NCBI GenBank assembly: GCA_921293015.1
Contig: OV121088.1
Location: 3,472,001-3,536,000 of the forward strand
Direction of reading: 5' to 3'
Length of the DNA: 64,000 nt
Source: Phorcus lineatus
Taxonomy: Eukaryota > Mollusca > Gastropoda > Trochida > Trochidae
The notes under the pieces: generated by a model
Database searches by the model: none
Seen by the model: the letters and a program-made list of their open reading frames with translations, nothing else
What the model was told of the DNA's origin: nothing
Made by a program: the position numbers and the translations under genes
Part shown: positions 12,401-22,947 of the stretch, piece after piece
How the letters are laid out: each line of letters begins with the position of its first letter
Position numbering within the stretch: the stretch's first letter is position 1

Positions 12401-15400
12401 TTGAAATGGTCAGTTAAAAATGTAGAATTAATTGACTATGTCACTAAAATCTTAGAAACTGGTCACTTATTAATTTGATTTATAAAACAATACCAATTGA
12501 ATTACTATCAAGTGAGATGATTCTTATATTGAAACTTTGAAAAGCTCTAATAATGAAAGTAGCATATGAATTAATCTACCTTGATTTCATGCTGCGGAAT
12601 TTTTTGTCACATTCAGATCCTGTGAAGCTGAAGCCTTTTTCAGCCATTTCATCAGCAACTCTTCTCCATGCCTGCTTCATGGACACTGTACTGCTGCTGA
12701 ATAGGTGTTGCAGTCTCTGTCTCAAATCTATTAGGAGCAGTACTGCTTCATGACTCCAGTATACTGTAAATGCAGAACACAAACTATCATACATAGTTAT
12801 CATCAAAAATTGTTTCCTACAGTCAATATCTCTTCCTGAGATCAAGGACTTTATTAACCTTCATAACTGCAAATGTTGATTTAATGTTAAGAGTAATGGG
12901 AAATGAGAAGAATGCCTTGTGTGTGCGAGTGTGAGTGTGTGCTCCATAGTGGATCAGATAAAAAGGGGGAAAATATTACAACAATTATCAATTCCAACTT
13001 ATTACTCAATTCTTAGAATGAAAAAAAAATCATCTTACATTTGTGATCAGTCTCTGTTCCCGCCTGTGAGTCATCTGTAATGGTAAAACAAAAGGCAAAT
13101 GAATTTATTCATTGATAGAACAATGTAAATCGCAAGTGATGAGAATATAAATTAATAGCTATCAATTCACAAGCATGAATTTCTAGTTTTCTTCAAATCT
13201 CCAATGCTCCAGCGAGACTTCACACTTGGAAACAAAGTGTAATAAAGGAATTACAAGATGAACACAATTAGCTGCTTAAATTGCATTACTGAACAAAAAT
13301 AAATGTGTTGGAAAACTCTTATTGCCTTCAGCAAATTGCTTCACTCATCATGATGTATCTCATTTCAATGAAAGCAATGAAAGGCAACCCCAGAGGCGGA
13401 ATGAATGATGTAATGTTGACAGTTTTCACATGGAGCTTTTCTTCACATATTTGAGGGAAATCTCAAGGTATGGTAGTTCATGTCAGTAGAAATAAAATGT
13501 GTTATTTATTAGTAGCTTCACTGCTTGTGTATAAACTTGATACTATGAGATTTAAATAATCGGTATTCTATGGCACGAACAAACCTTCAGCTAAAGCGTT
13601 GGACTGGGGTGCTGGTGACAATGTAGAGGCCCTGGGCAAAGAGCCAATCGGCACTTGTGACTCAAAAAAGGAAATTGGCACTGGTGACGAAGAGGACCTG
13701 GAAATCGGTGTTCTCAAAGAGGAAGTTGGCACTGGTGACGAAGAGGACCTGGAAATCGGTGTTCTCAAAGAGGAACTTGGCACTGGTGACGAAGAGGACC
13801 TGGAAATCGGTGTTCTCAAAGAGGAACTTGGCACTGGTGACGAAGAGGACCTGGAAATCGGTGTTCTCAAAGAGGAACTTGGCACTGGTGACGAAGAGGA
13901 CCTGGAAATCGGTGTTCTCAAAGAGGAACTTGGCACTGGTGACGAAGAGGACCTGGAAATCGGTGTTCTCAAAGAGGAACTTGGCACTGGTGTCAAAGAG
14001 GACCTGGAAACCGGTGACGCTGAAGAGTCTCTCACTACCGTGGAAGAGGCCCTCGGTGCTTCAGATGTCCTGAGCTTCTTAATTATTGGCAGAGTCTCGG
14101 TCTCCATCACCGGTACTGCTCTTGATTCTGTGCCTGCAAAATTTACCAAAGGAATGGTTCATAAATAATTTACTTTTATCCTAGTTGTTAATCCTGAATG
14201 TTTCAATAATTACCATAAATAAGCTTAAGAGCTCTAAAGATTCATTTAAACAGTCTGGTAAAAATTAATAAATTTGGCAACTTCAAATCTGTCATTAAAG
14301 CTCTTGAAATTTGGGCGTCATGTATTAGTTCTTCACTTAAATAATAAGTTTCATTGTACTTCATGTCTGCTGTTTCAATATATATATATGATAAAATATG
14401 GGTCATAATAGAGTAGGGTAGGTATTCAGTATAAGCTAATATCCGAGTTACTTTCCATTCCTTAAAAATAATGGAGCCAAGCCCCGAAGGTGCAAAGTTA
14501 ACACTCTGGACTTTATGGTCATTAACTACTGTGATTAGTGTAACTTGTGAGGATATTGCAAACAAACTCACGCTTGGGAATAGAGGCTACACCTATCTCC
14601 ATGAACCTGACCTTCTCACTGTTTGTTAAGTGAGAAGGAGCAAGTCCACAGAGCGTGTTCAACACTTCATCATCAATTTCTCGGCTGTAGGCACGTTGAG
14701 ATACATGATCGAACTCAGCCTGCTTCCCAAGGGAAACTCCACTGCCCTTAGCCATTGCTGACCAGGTTTGGAGCAACCCAAGGTCAGAAAGTACTTGAAG
14801 TGACTGTGCCAATACTGGAACAGAAATATGGCTTAATCAATACCTATGAATCTTCCAATCCATTCAGAAATACGAAAATATAAAAAATATTGATTTCTAA
14901 ATCAGTTGAAGAAGTTACATTAGGTTTCAGTCCAGGTGGTTGAGCTTAATAATCATTTTAGCATGTTTCACCGTGGCAATTATCTTGTTAAGTAATTAAT
15001 GTTCTGGGTGTCCAAGACAAGTATTTATTCATATAAGTTCAGTTTGGCTTATGTATCTGTTTAAATCCATTAGATCTTTCCTTATATTTTGGAAATGGCT
15101 GATAATCTCTCACATTTTCTCACAGAATCTACCAGAATTAACCAGTCACTGTACATCTTGTGGAATTATTTATGTAACGTTGAAAAAAAAAAATAGAAAC
15201 AAAAATAGAAATAGAAAAATTCATTTAAAATACTCCTAAAACCCCACCTAAAACCCATGAGAAATAAAATGAAACAGGAATTTATGGACTGTTTTTTCCC
15301 AAGTTATGTACAGATGGTGGCCATGTAATTTATAATAATCACTCTCTCAACAGCTCACTAACATGTAAGTCTATGGGAATTACTTCATTTATGTAATTAT

Positions 15401-17476
15401 ATAGCCAACAGTGTGTTACTATATCAAAATGACAACAACCATAGGAACATTTCTCCCATTAGAACAAGAAAGTGGGTCTCTAAAATATCGGTTTTTTTAA
15501 TGATTTTTAATTAATTTTAATTGATGAATCTTAACACAAATATCATAAAACAATTTATCCAAAAACAATTTGAAATTTAAAAAAAGATTTTTCAGATCAT
15601 AAATACCCCTCCCCTCACTTTTCATGCAATGGTATTCTTCAAATAAGTACATTTCACATCATTTTCTACTCACTCAATTTCTTCGATCCTGTTTCATCAA
15701 CATCAAAAGTTTTCTCAAGGTAACCATAGAGAGCCGCTGAAATGCCTGGAAAAAATAGAGATGTCTGACGATGAATATTATTTTGACACATGAATGTCCC
15801 AAGGAATTAAAGGAAATAATAATAATCAACAATTTAATGACATTACAACTAAAGTGTAAAATGGAGCAAATTTGTGAAATTGATTTTAAAAACTGCCAAA
15901 TAAATTTGATATAATTTATCTGAAAATGTGATGATTATAGTATTACTTTTTAAATAATAAACAACTTCAAGTTTAACAGAAATTATTAGCCAAAGCAAGG
16001 ATGATTCTGCACAAATTTCACAAAGATCCAACCACATGCAATACAATCCTTGTCAATATTCTAGCAATATATATATATTTCTAGCATTCGAAAAAACGTT
16101 CCAATTTTCTTAATTGTAACTAGCCATTTGTTATATTTTACGGCGCTTCAATAATTGTCCTTATATTGGCCGTAGGCCCATCTACGGAAATAAACACAGT
16201 TTCAGTTAATATCATATGTAAGCTTACCACGGTTTGAGTGGATGTTCATTGATGTTGGGACAAACATAGTGAAGCGTTTGGTAAGTTCTGAGTTTTGAAG
16301 AACAACTTCCTCGACTGTTTCAATGTTGGTCGCCATCTTGGTTCGCTTAGCGAGGCAGCTCAAAACATAACTCGCGAATGCACGCGGGCGCCGAAGCGAG
16401 CAAAGGCGTTCAGGATCGAGCGCTTGCGAGCCTTCGCGGGCGCTCGGGATTCTGAACACGCTACTGACTAACAGGCGACTGGGAGATACGTGACAGAAAC
16501 TGTTTTAACCAGTCAGTTGCACGTGCATCACGTTCAGTCCGTGTACGCTTACAGCGGGGTTTACATTGGGCGTTCATCATCTACGAGGGATACTCACTAT
16601 AACGCGATATTTAAAATAATATTGTTTTTGATTAACTTCAAACATATTTATCGACCTAGGAACGGTTGATAATATAGAGAAACCATTCAACCTCGGATAT
16701 GGTAAGGTTGTAGACCCTGATAGTCAGGAAAAACCTTCGGTTGCTTCGCAACCTCAGGTGTTTCTTGACTATCAGGGTCTACAACCTTACCATATCCTCA
16801 GTATCATGGTTTCTCCTTATATTACTTCCTTCAGATGCATTCAAGAAGATTTATTAGACGTTAATAGAAAATCGTTCTTCAGAAGACACTCCCGTTGTCT
16901 TTAAATCATTGAAGTTGTTTAACCATCCTGTTGTTTCTTCTATAAAACAAAACACATTCCACTGCTATTCTTGCGATCTTCATCAAAAGGGTTGCGGTGT
17001 TACTGCTTATTACGAACTTGTAAATAAGAAAAGAAGAGCAAAGATAATGAATGTAGTCCCTGAATGTAATCTTATGCTCTTATTTTAGGACAAAGCAGCC
17101 CAGACATGCCATACGACCAAACCCAGCTCCTAAATCATCCTCTTTAACCAGGAAGTCAAACCAAACCGTACAGAATCCATCCCAGCCAGATGCAGTCCGG
17201 GCCCCAATTCTCCCAAACGTCGAATTCCATTTTCGTCAAACCTTCCTCAACTACAGCGCCACCAAAAGGAGGGTGAGGACCCGCTCGTGCGTCGTGTACT
17301 GGGAACCAACAGAGGTCTACGTGTCCGACCTCGACATCACCACACACATTGAGGACGACAATGCTACCCCTCGGCCACGGCTTGTAACTGCAAGACCGGA
17401 AGTAAGCAGCAGGGATGAAGGGCATCTTCCTTTGAAGAAGAGGAGAAGGTTTCTGAATCCTGCACTTGAGACATAA
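438..17476 (+). CDS. Unrecognised nuclear-type protein, 3' part of gene (three exons, 5' end missing)
   Basis: Three exons chain in phase: 438-704 (acceptor TTTTCAG, donor GAG/GTTTGT), 1091-1163 (acceptor CCTTTAG, donor GAG/GTAGGA) and 17089-17476 (acceptor TATTTTAG, stop TAA at 17474). The phases are 1 in/1 out, 1 in/2 out and 2 in, so the frame is kept across all junctions. The first exon is rich in Ser, Pro and Thr and ends in a basic nuclear-localisation-like run (KSRKRKR). The second is acidic (EDEDEER). The last is rich in Arg and Pro and ends in PLKKRRRFLNPALET. No domain is recognised. The start lies upstream of the window or in an unseen exon. The third exon is about 16 kb away, and that intron contains the Crypton-type pseudogene and the Harbinger element, so the joining is an inference from phase. 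The stretch after the stop (17530-17600) looks like a decayed copy of the exon's last 60 bases. Confidence 0.5.
1328..1426. repeat. Three 33-bp near-palindromic tandem units
   Basis: Three direct copies of a 33-bp unit, each starting with a near-palindrome (CCCTCCTGGAGGG or its complement-like form CCCTCCAGGAGGG) followed by a CTTACAATTGCATTTGTAAA spacer that is itself nearly self-complementary. The unit is a multiple of three, so both strands stay open (NPPGGLTIAFV on the plus strand), but this is repeat structure and not a gene. It lies just 3' of the recombinase pseudogene and in the intron of the plus-strand gene. Confidence 0.8.
1536..3401 (-). pseudogene. Crypton-type (DUF3504/KIAA1958-like) tyrosine recombinase, disrupted
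   Basis: Four minus-strand exons can be followed: 3401-2801, 2636-2387, 2090-1849 and 1726-1536, with GT-AG borders and matching phases. The product resembles the Crypton-derived recombinase domain found in KIAA1958, QRICH1 and ZMYM2-type proteins. Tyrosine recombinase landmarks are all present: the first Arg block (FALRGGNEHRSL), the HxxR box (NHSLRATAATRLY), the Gly-His pair split by the last intron, and the nucleophile region (AVRIYKR). The gene is broken. Two opposite frameshifts lie about 70 bases apart (near 3165-3182 and 3092-3108). A TAA replaces a codon in the WxxxxPVGHNTL stretch (about 2008-2013), upstream of the HxxR box. The N-terminal block (LTEKELEGKF, KNDWALR) is intact. The presumed ATG at 3399-3401 lies 26 bp from the left end of the Harbinger element, so its leader or promoter has been split away. 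Sequencing error is the alternative for single lesions. Confidence 0.85.
3428..3512 (+). repeat. Left terminal inverted repeat of Harbinger
   Basis: The first 22 bp match the right end perfectly; the rest matches with gaps (shared GCGCT, CGATCCTGAACG and GCTCGCTT blocks). A near-inverted copy of the tip (GATCCTGAAC) lies about 55 bp inside, so each end can also fold on itself. The transposase ATG lies just after this repeat. Confidence 0.9.
3518..6371 (+). CDS. HARBI1-like DDE transposase (PIF/Harbinger)
   Basis: Two exons, 3518-3760 and 5487-6371, are joined in phase 0 (CTTTCAG/GTAACG donor; GCTCAG acceptor), giving 375 residues, a normal size for this family. It should catalyse cut-and-paste excision and integration of the host element, acting with the Myb-like protein encoded at the other end. 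Exon 2 holds a helix-turn-helix (FRSVVDRFGMSKGSL, about residues 115-130) and the DDE_Tnp_4 catalytic core. Asp179 is in GFVDGTYIP, Asp256 in LLGDSAYAL and Glu294 in VDIERCFGLLKGRY; PGSVHDSRVF is also present. The start at 3518 has a good context (AAAATGGCG) and sits just inside the terminal repeat. No stop or frameshift is seen. The join is supported by reading continuity (RASFQ/DLLELIGP). Confidence 0.93.
4306..4345. repeat. Short telomere-like run
   Basis: A short stretch in the transposase intron mixes TTAGGG and TTTAGGG units (GGTTAGGGTTTAGGTTTAGGG) before decaying. It is too short to call an interstitial telomere; chance or a repair scar is possible. Confidence 0.3.
6455..6895. repeat. 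MITE-like element inside Harbinger, about 440 bp
   Basis: The ends form an imperfect terminal inverted repeat of about 22 bp: AAGAGCCACTCCGTGATTTT on the left, and AAGAGCCACTCTGTGAGTTT when the right end is read on the other strand. The interior is AT rich and non-coding. It starts about 80 bp after the transposase stop. Related sequence occurs at 10849-10905, which shows it is dispersed. No clear target duplication was found. Confidence 0.6.
6896..11426. other. Non-coding central spacer of Harbinger
   Basis: No credible exon was found between the two convergent transposon genes. The stretch is AT rich with many short random frames. It contains one fragment (10849-10905) that shares the GCCACTCC...GATTTTCATAACA and TTTGATACGAACCTTAAT blocks with the MITE at 6455-6895. 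The rest looks like neutral filler or decayed insertions. Confidence 0.5.
11427..16336 (-). CDS. Myb/SANT-like DNA-binding protein of Harbinger, with long N-terminal extension
   Basis: Seven minus-strand exons join in phase: 16336-16228, 15745-15674, 14814-14572, 14133-13585, 13074-13039, 12763-12580 and 11802-11427, predicting 522 residues. The Myb/SANT-like domain is about residues 338-412. It starts YWSHEAVLLLIDLR, includes AWRRVADEMAEKGF and CDKKFRSMKSR, and runs into RGRSTWRYFTIMEEL. This fits the trihelix-type proteins that carry Harbinger transposase to DNA and into the nucleus. The C-terminus has a QEQV repeat, an RRRR stretch and a helical tail. Unusually, about 335 residues precede the Myb domain. 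They include a Ser/Pro-rich block of seven 17-residue repeats (SSSLRTPISRSSSSPVP) and a helical region (14814-14572) that I do not recognise. Start ATG 16336-16334 has context AAGATGGCG. Splicing is inferred from borders and phase only. Confidence 0.87.
13671..14027 (-). repeat. Seven 51-bp tandem repeats within the Myb-like gene
   Basis: Seven nearly identical 51-bp units lie in exon 4 of the Myb-like gene and encode the 17-residue Ser/Pro repeat. Copies 2-6 are almost identical and the outer copies diverge, as expected of expansion by slippage. Since 51 is a multiple of three, the opposite strand is also open (ELGTGDEEDLEIGVLKE), but that reading has no gene features. Confidence 0.95.
16438..16459 (-). 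repeat. Right terminal inverted repeat of Harbinger
   Basis: Perfect 22-bp inverted copy of the left tip, followed by the GCT duplication at 16460-16462. Inward similarity continues to about 16390 and includes the CGATCCTGAACG block. Confidence 0.93.
16670..16824. repeat. Fold-back hairpin MITE
   Basis: An almost fully palindromic 155-bp element. The core arms, 16695-16726 and 16766-16797, are 32-bp perfect inverted copies. They continue inward through a TCAGGAAAAACCT/AGGTGTTTCTTGA pair to a GGTTGC-TTC-GCAACC tip, and outward to TAATATAGAGAAACCAT/ATGGTTTCTCCTTATATTA ends. It lies about 210 bp beyond the Harbinger right end in the same intron. It has no coding. It is most simply a fold-back MITE; a transcript across it would form a long hairpin. 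Confidence 0.85.
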
Positions 17477-20400
17477 AAAGACAAATGAGATGTGCAAAGG
17501 AGGGAAAGCGTGAATCTCTCCTTTGCTGAGGTGGAAATGATGACAGTTGTCTCCCTTTCAAAAAGAGGAAGAGATTCAGGAACCCTGGAAAGTGGGAGAT
17601 CTTGGATAGAACTTTGCCACGATAGGTTAGACTAGTCCAGAGTCAAACCTCACTTCTTTTTCAATTTTCTCATTTTACATATATATTTGAATGATTAAAT
17701 CTCTTTAATTGACATTTGTGTCATTCTTTTCATTTAGAATTTTCCATTTTCCCCAATTAAATCAACAGGGCGTGCGATATTGCAGGCATGAAAAGGCTTA
17801 CTTTTTATTTTGTCTCCAATTCAATGCATTTGAGTCCACTTGACATCCAAGATTTGAATTTAGAGGATCCATAAGCAAAGGCCAAAGTTAGTGGTATGCA
17901 GCAGATATATATGTGAACTAGGTGGACAGAGCTGGAAACAAACTTCTCTCGATTTGAATAGAAATCGTTATTGTATGTCAAAATTCGTTATTCGACTACC
18001 ACAGAGGGTTGTGATCTCCTAATTCCAGAATCCAGTCTCATATGTTTCAATTACTCATCTACAAAATAGTTATTAAACATTTTAAGTGTTCAACACTTAC
18101 CTTGAGATTTTCAAACTGTTTTGGGAAATACTTTGATAATCCAAATTGATCATGGAATAAAACTGATATAATCATAATCAACACCCACTAATTTCCTAAT
18201 AACTTTATTGTCTATTTTCAGTCTTCAAATATTACATACATCGTCAATTCATAATACACATCAGCATACAGCTGCTTCAATCCAGTAAGATACCAGATAT
18301 AACTTTCAATTTTTTTCAAAGGAAAAACAAGTTTTAAGTACTGGTTTTCTAAAATGTCAAACTTTTAATTTTAAATTTTATATTGTTGTCAACATTGAAT
18401 TTTGGAAACAAAATGTACAGTTCAAAGGCTAAGAATGCAAGCACAAAGTCAATTTTAAGTGATACAGATATATTAAGGAGTAATATTGAGAGAAAAAAAA
18501 GAAGTAATTTAAAAAAAAAAAAAATTTCTTTACTGAAGGAAGAAATGCCCTTGTTGTCTCACAGGTCTCAATTTAATAGTAAAAAAAAACTTTCAAAATT
18601 TGAGGAGTTTGAGTTTCAAAATTTCTTCTTTAGGGTTACCTTTTTGAAATACACAATTTTATAGTTACATAAGATGAGACGTATTCAATTTATCAGTCAA
18701 AAGATGAATTATGTGGTTTCTTTCAATGTTCTATGGATAGGATATAGAATATATAATACACTTATGCAAAAAGCTCAAATGAGACATGTCAATTATAAAC
18801 ATGATTCATGATTTAACATGGCAAGAATCACAATGGCATTGAAATGTCAAACTATTATATACATTCTCATTCATAGTTCTGTGACTAATATATTACAAAT
18901 TTACTTTTGCTAGATGAAATCTGCATTTATATTACACTAGAAAATTAAGTCCATCCATCTGAAAACAAGTTGAGCTCCATTTGAACACAAATGTAACAGT
19001 TCATTTGAGTTGACCATGTTCCTTCTCAAAAGTTCAATTATTGAAGAGTAGAAAAAGGAAAGCAAATCAGATAAACATATAAGCAGATGTATAAACAGAT
19101 AGAAGATAGAGTGGTGTATTGAATTATAAATAGCAATTAGATCAACAGAACACTGATTTAAAAAACTTGAGCTTCTTAATGGTACTATTTTATTTAGATA
19201 TTTGTTGAAAACCATAAATTCAAATCTACAGAAATACTAACTGGATGGCAAAAGGTTGACATTTCCAAGAAATTGAAAAATTACAAAAACGTTTCATCAA
19301 CATTGGTACCAAATATTGCAATAAGTTAAAAACATTCAAGAGTTAACCCTGACTAAGTAGAAAACAATCAAAAAGCTTGGTACTCCCGTTACGACTCCTC
19401 CAAATTCAGCAACATACGATATCATTGATTTTATCTTAAAATGAACAAAATTTACTTCCAAGATAAACTGATCACCTGCCATTATTGAATTGAGAATGTG
19501 TTTCAAGTTCATCAGATGAAACACAGTGGACCCAGAATTTTTTAAAAGGGGGGGGGGGGGGGGAGTTCCGATTCAGAAATTGTCACCCGGGGGTGGGGGT
19601 GGAAGGTATTGCTGTGTTATATATGATTTACTATAAAACCATTAATATTTTTAAATTATTTGTATTGATTTTCAAAAGGGGGGGTCCGGACCCCCTGAAC
19701 CTGAGTGTGTTGTTACTGAAATTTCTAGATTGTTGTCCGCTACTTGTGTTCCACTCTCATCATTCAGTACTAAAGGCTTGGTGAGACATAAATGTATCTT
19801 ACTGTGTCACCAGGTAAAGGGTTCATGATTCATTCAGATATTAAAGATTTTAAGTTTTCAATATCACAGACTAAATTTTGATGTTAAATAATTTTAAGTA
19901 ATTCTGTTCCAAACATTGCTTTACAATTGTAATGTTTTACAATACTTGCACACAAAGTTAATCTAACACAAACAAAAAACTCAACAATAAATTTCAATAC
20001 CCTGTTCAAAAAGGATTTGTTTATAAAAATTTAATCTATATCCATCGGACTAGAACAAATCAACATTTATGAATATTTCTTGTTTATCGGGAAAAATTAG
20101 TAAGTATTAACCAGTGATATGTTTACAGAATCTGCAAATGACAAAAACATTTTAATACTAATCATGAAAATAAGAGAAGCATTATCACATACATATTGTT
20201 TGTAAGTAACTGATTAAAAGTGGGTCAAAATCAACAATATCAAAGCATTAATAATTGGGAAAGGAGATTATATACATTTTATCATTAGTCGGAACCAATT
20301 CCTGAAAGCTAAATACATTTACTGGATTATATATGTACCATATCACATTCTAATCTTAACTAGCCCTCATGATTTTTGTCAACATTTCATCAGCTCTGCA

Positions 20401-22577
20401 TCTCTTTCACCTGTCATGGGCTACTAATAATATTATATAGCATCTATATCCAATGGCCTTAAACTGGTTGTAGCTAAAATCCTCTGCAGATAAAGAAATG
20501 ATCTTCAACTTAAGAAATGATAAGGTATATTGGCATAAGTAAAGATATTAAATGTCACTATGATAATAATGTAGTTGATTACCTACACATTAGAAATTAG
20601 AGAATACGTCTCTGTAGTTGATGATGTAATAATTTTGTTATTTCTAAGGTTAAAGATGGATATAACAATAAATTCATGCCCATGTGGTCTCTTTAATTGA
20701 AGGAACAATCCCCAAATCCACAATTTGTTATCCTTATCGGACAAAGTATGTCTACAAAGTTCCATAACCTTTAACATTGCTTTTTGAAAACACATCAACA
20801 AAAAGGTTTTAAGATATGATCTATTTCAGACTTGCAAAATTAATTTAAGAATCCAATATTAAAGTTAACAGTTACGACCTAAGCCATTTGATTATAGCAT
20901 TATAAATTTGATGAGCTAGAAATATAAATTGATATACCTCTGTTATGTAACAAAACTGAACTTATGCAATAAAATATGAGAAATGAATACAGCAATATCA
21001 CAGTCATATGTATATGAGTAAACCAAAAGCTGACTACATGATCTAATATAGATGCTGAGGCTGACCAAATATACCGAGATGTTTAGTTGCACTGTTTGAT
21101 AGCTACTTGGGCTCTGACAGATACTGGGATAACCAAGATCCAGTTTGGAACTCAGGTGCTTGTATTGTCGACACCAACAGTCTAAAAGACATCTATAGTC
21201 GACAATCAGTCCACTAAGCTGCAAAAGGGTACCTTTCACGGATTGGAAGTGACCCTAACTCTGTGTGCCCCATGTGCAACCTGTATGCACCCCAGGGAGT
21301 TTAGATTGTAATGTAGATGTCCCATGTAGAGCGATATCCTATGAATGTAATACTCATTCCTTTCAAACAGAGGTAGCATTATCATAAATTCCTATACAAC
21401 CTTTGTCCTTATTCATGCATTTCACGCTCTAGAAATGTAAGCGATATAATATAAGCGATGCTGTTTCAAAAGTAATCATTCCAAACGCCTCAGATATTTC
21501 TAGTGTTTTCTTTGGCTGAAATAATGCAAGGTAATTTACGTCATAATATTTTGCCACTAGGCAAAACTGTCAGAAGCTTCAGGAGCCCTGGTTTAAGATT
21601 TGAGGTTGTGAAGTAATTAATGACAGAGCTACCTCTGTGGAAAGCAAATGTGTGATAATATGATCATGGAAAAAACGTAGGCTCTAAGAGCTGGATATTG
21701 GCGCTACACAAAAACTTGCATTTAGGATTTAGTGAATGATCAAGCACTAAGATGTCTTCTGATTTTGTTGACAATGCAGATCTGTTTTGGTAACTACTGA
21801 AGGTGACAGGTCAGTCTTTATTTCATGAAGTTTATGAAATCGAGTCCTAAGATTTAAACGAAGAAAAAAAAAGAAAAGTTTGTTTTACCCGATTTAAAAC
21901 TAATCAATTGGTTTCTATTATTCTAATCTATTTCAAAACCATAAGTAAGACAAAAGCAAACAACAAGGCAAAAAGTATTTTGGTCCAATTAAAAAAAAAC
22001 AAATAACAGTAGTAGAAAATATATTCAACAAATTTAAGCATGCAAAAAGCAAAACAGACTTTCTTTATTTTCTATGTGCAAAATATGGGGGAAAATAATG
22101 ACAAAAAAATTAATTGAAAAAATGGCTGAATGGTGTATGAAAAGTAAACATAACTCATCAATAATGCCTTCAAATGGTTTTCAAAATCAACAGAGTGAAA
22201 AAAGGAGAAGTAACAAAATGTTCAACCATTTTGGGGGGGACTAAAATTCAACAAAACTTGACCATTCTAATTGATAGGACAGATTTTGATTTTTGCTTAT
22301 TTCAAAATAGGTCTATTGCTTTTCTATATGTAAAAAATTCAAATATGAGTAGACAACATTAATAGTATGTATACTAAGCAATCATCAAAAGAGAACAGCC
22401 AAAACTGAATCTAAAACTAATATTATTAATGATTAGAAAGTTGTAGGGATAATCATGGCAATGTCTGACATGTTAAACCAATCACGAGAAATTTTTTAAA
22501 TTATACAATTAAATCATTACAAGACGTAAATGACATTTAACCATTCTCTCCCCACAGTGGCAGCAAAAGTAAAAAGA
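17477..22577. other. Gene-poor stretch
   Basis: No supported exon. Just after 17476 there is a 3'UTR-like part with a decayed duplicate of the preceding exon end (17530-17600), then AT-rich sequence with short random frames. The only structured parts are the G-rich element at 19524 and weak similarity near 21500-21600 to the inner part of the MITE at 22578-22947. Confidence 0.45.
19524..19715. repeat. hAT-like MITE, G-rich, degraded
   Basis: Begins CAGTGGACCCAGAATTTT, runs into a long G homopolymer (about 19549-19563) and later holds a GGGGGGGTCCGGACCCCC palindrome. The CAGTGGc/aGGATCCAGG-type start with G/C homopolymers matches the layout of the better preserved element at 44530-44717. The right end is uncertain. 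Confidence 0.45.
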
Positions 22578-22947
22578 CCTACACTAACCCCTGTTTGAAT
22601 AATAATCCATCTCAGGCTTAAAGGGGAGAAGCCTGATTGGATGAAATCAAAGTTAGTTGTGCAGTCAGTGATGCTGTTTTAAAAGTTATGATTAAAAAAA
22701 TCGCATTCATTTTCATATGCTTTGGGAAATCTAGAATATATTTGAGTCTTCTTAAAGGAAAACGGTCCTGTTTGATGGCGCCTAAATAAGACCAAAGTAT
22801 TTGGGTAGCACTGAGCAAGCATTCCATCAAAGAAGTGTTTTTATTGGCTGAAATTTTGCAGTCACTTTGTCCTGCATTTTGTATGTTGCAAGGAGAATCT
22901 GCCAGAAGCCTGAGAAATGCTTGTATTCAAACACGGGTTAGTGCAGG
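22578..22947. repeat. MITE with about 40-bp terminal inverted repeats
   Basis: The left end (CCTACACTAACCCCTGTTTG, then CTCAGGCTT) and the reversed right end (CCTGCACTAACCCGTGTTTG, then CTCAGGCTT) match over about 42 bp with a few changes. The element is about 370 bp and non-coding, and lies about 370 bp beyond the last GPAT exon. No clear target duplication is seen. Confidence 0.65.

Larger units (their letters stand above)
3428..16459. mobile_element. PIF/Harbinger DNA transposon, 13.0 kb, apparently complete
   Basis: The element is bounded by 22-bp perfect terminal inverted repeats (3428-3449 and 16438-16459) that begin GTGTTCAGAATCCCGAGCGC, with weaker similarity continuing about 60 bp inward. 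It is flanked by a 3-bp duplication, GCT (3425-3427 and 16460-16462); a 3-bp duplication is the PIF/Harbinger norm. It carries the two genes expected of the superfamily, an intact DDE transposase reading rightward (3518-6371) and a Myb/SANT-like gene reading leftward (16336-11427), so they converge. Both start close to the ends (about 90 and 125 bp inside). The length is large for the superfamily because of long introns and a 5-kb central spacer. No broken reading frames are visible, which suggests recent insertion or continued selection. Confidence 0.93.

Noticed and set aside
13599..14168. 189-codon plus-strand open frame with ELGTGDEEDLEIGVLKE repeats
   Set aside because: It is the antisense of the Myb-like gene's 51-bp repeats; the unit is a multiple of three, so both strands stay open. 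No start context, splice partners or domain support it.
17156..17561. Minus-strand frames of 113 and 65 codons
   Set aside because: They are the complement of the plus-strand terminal exon 17089-17476, which has a matching acceptor and phase.
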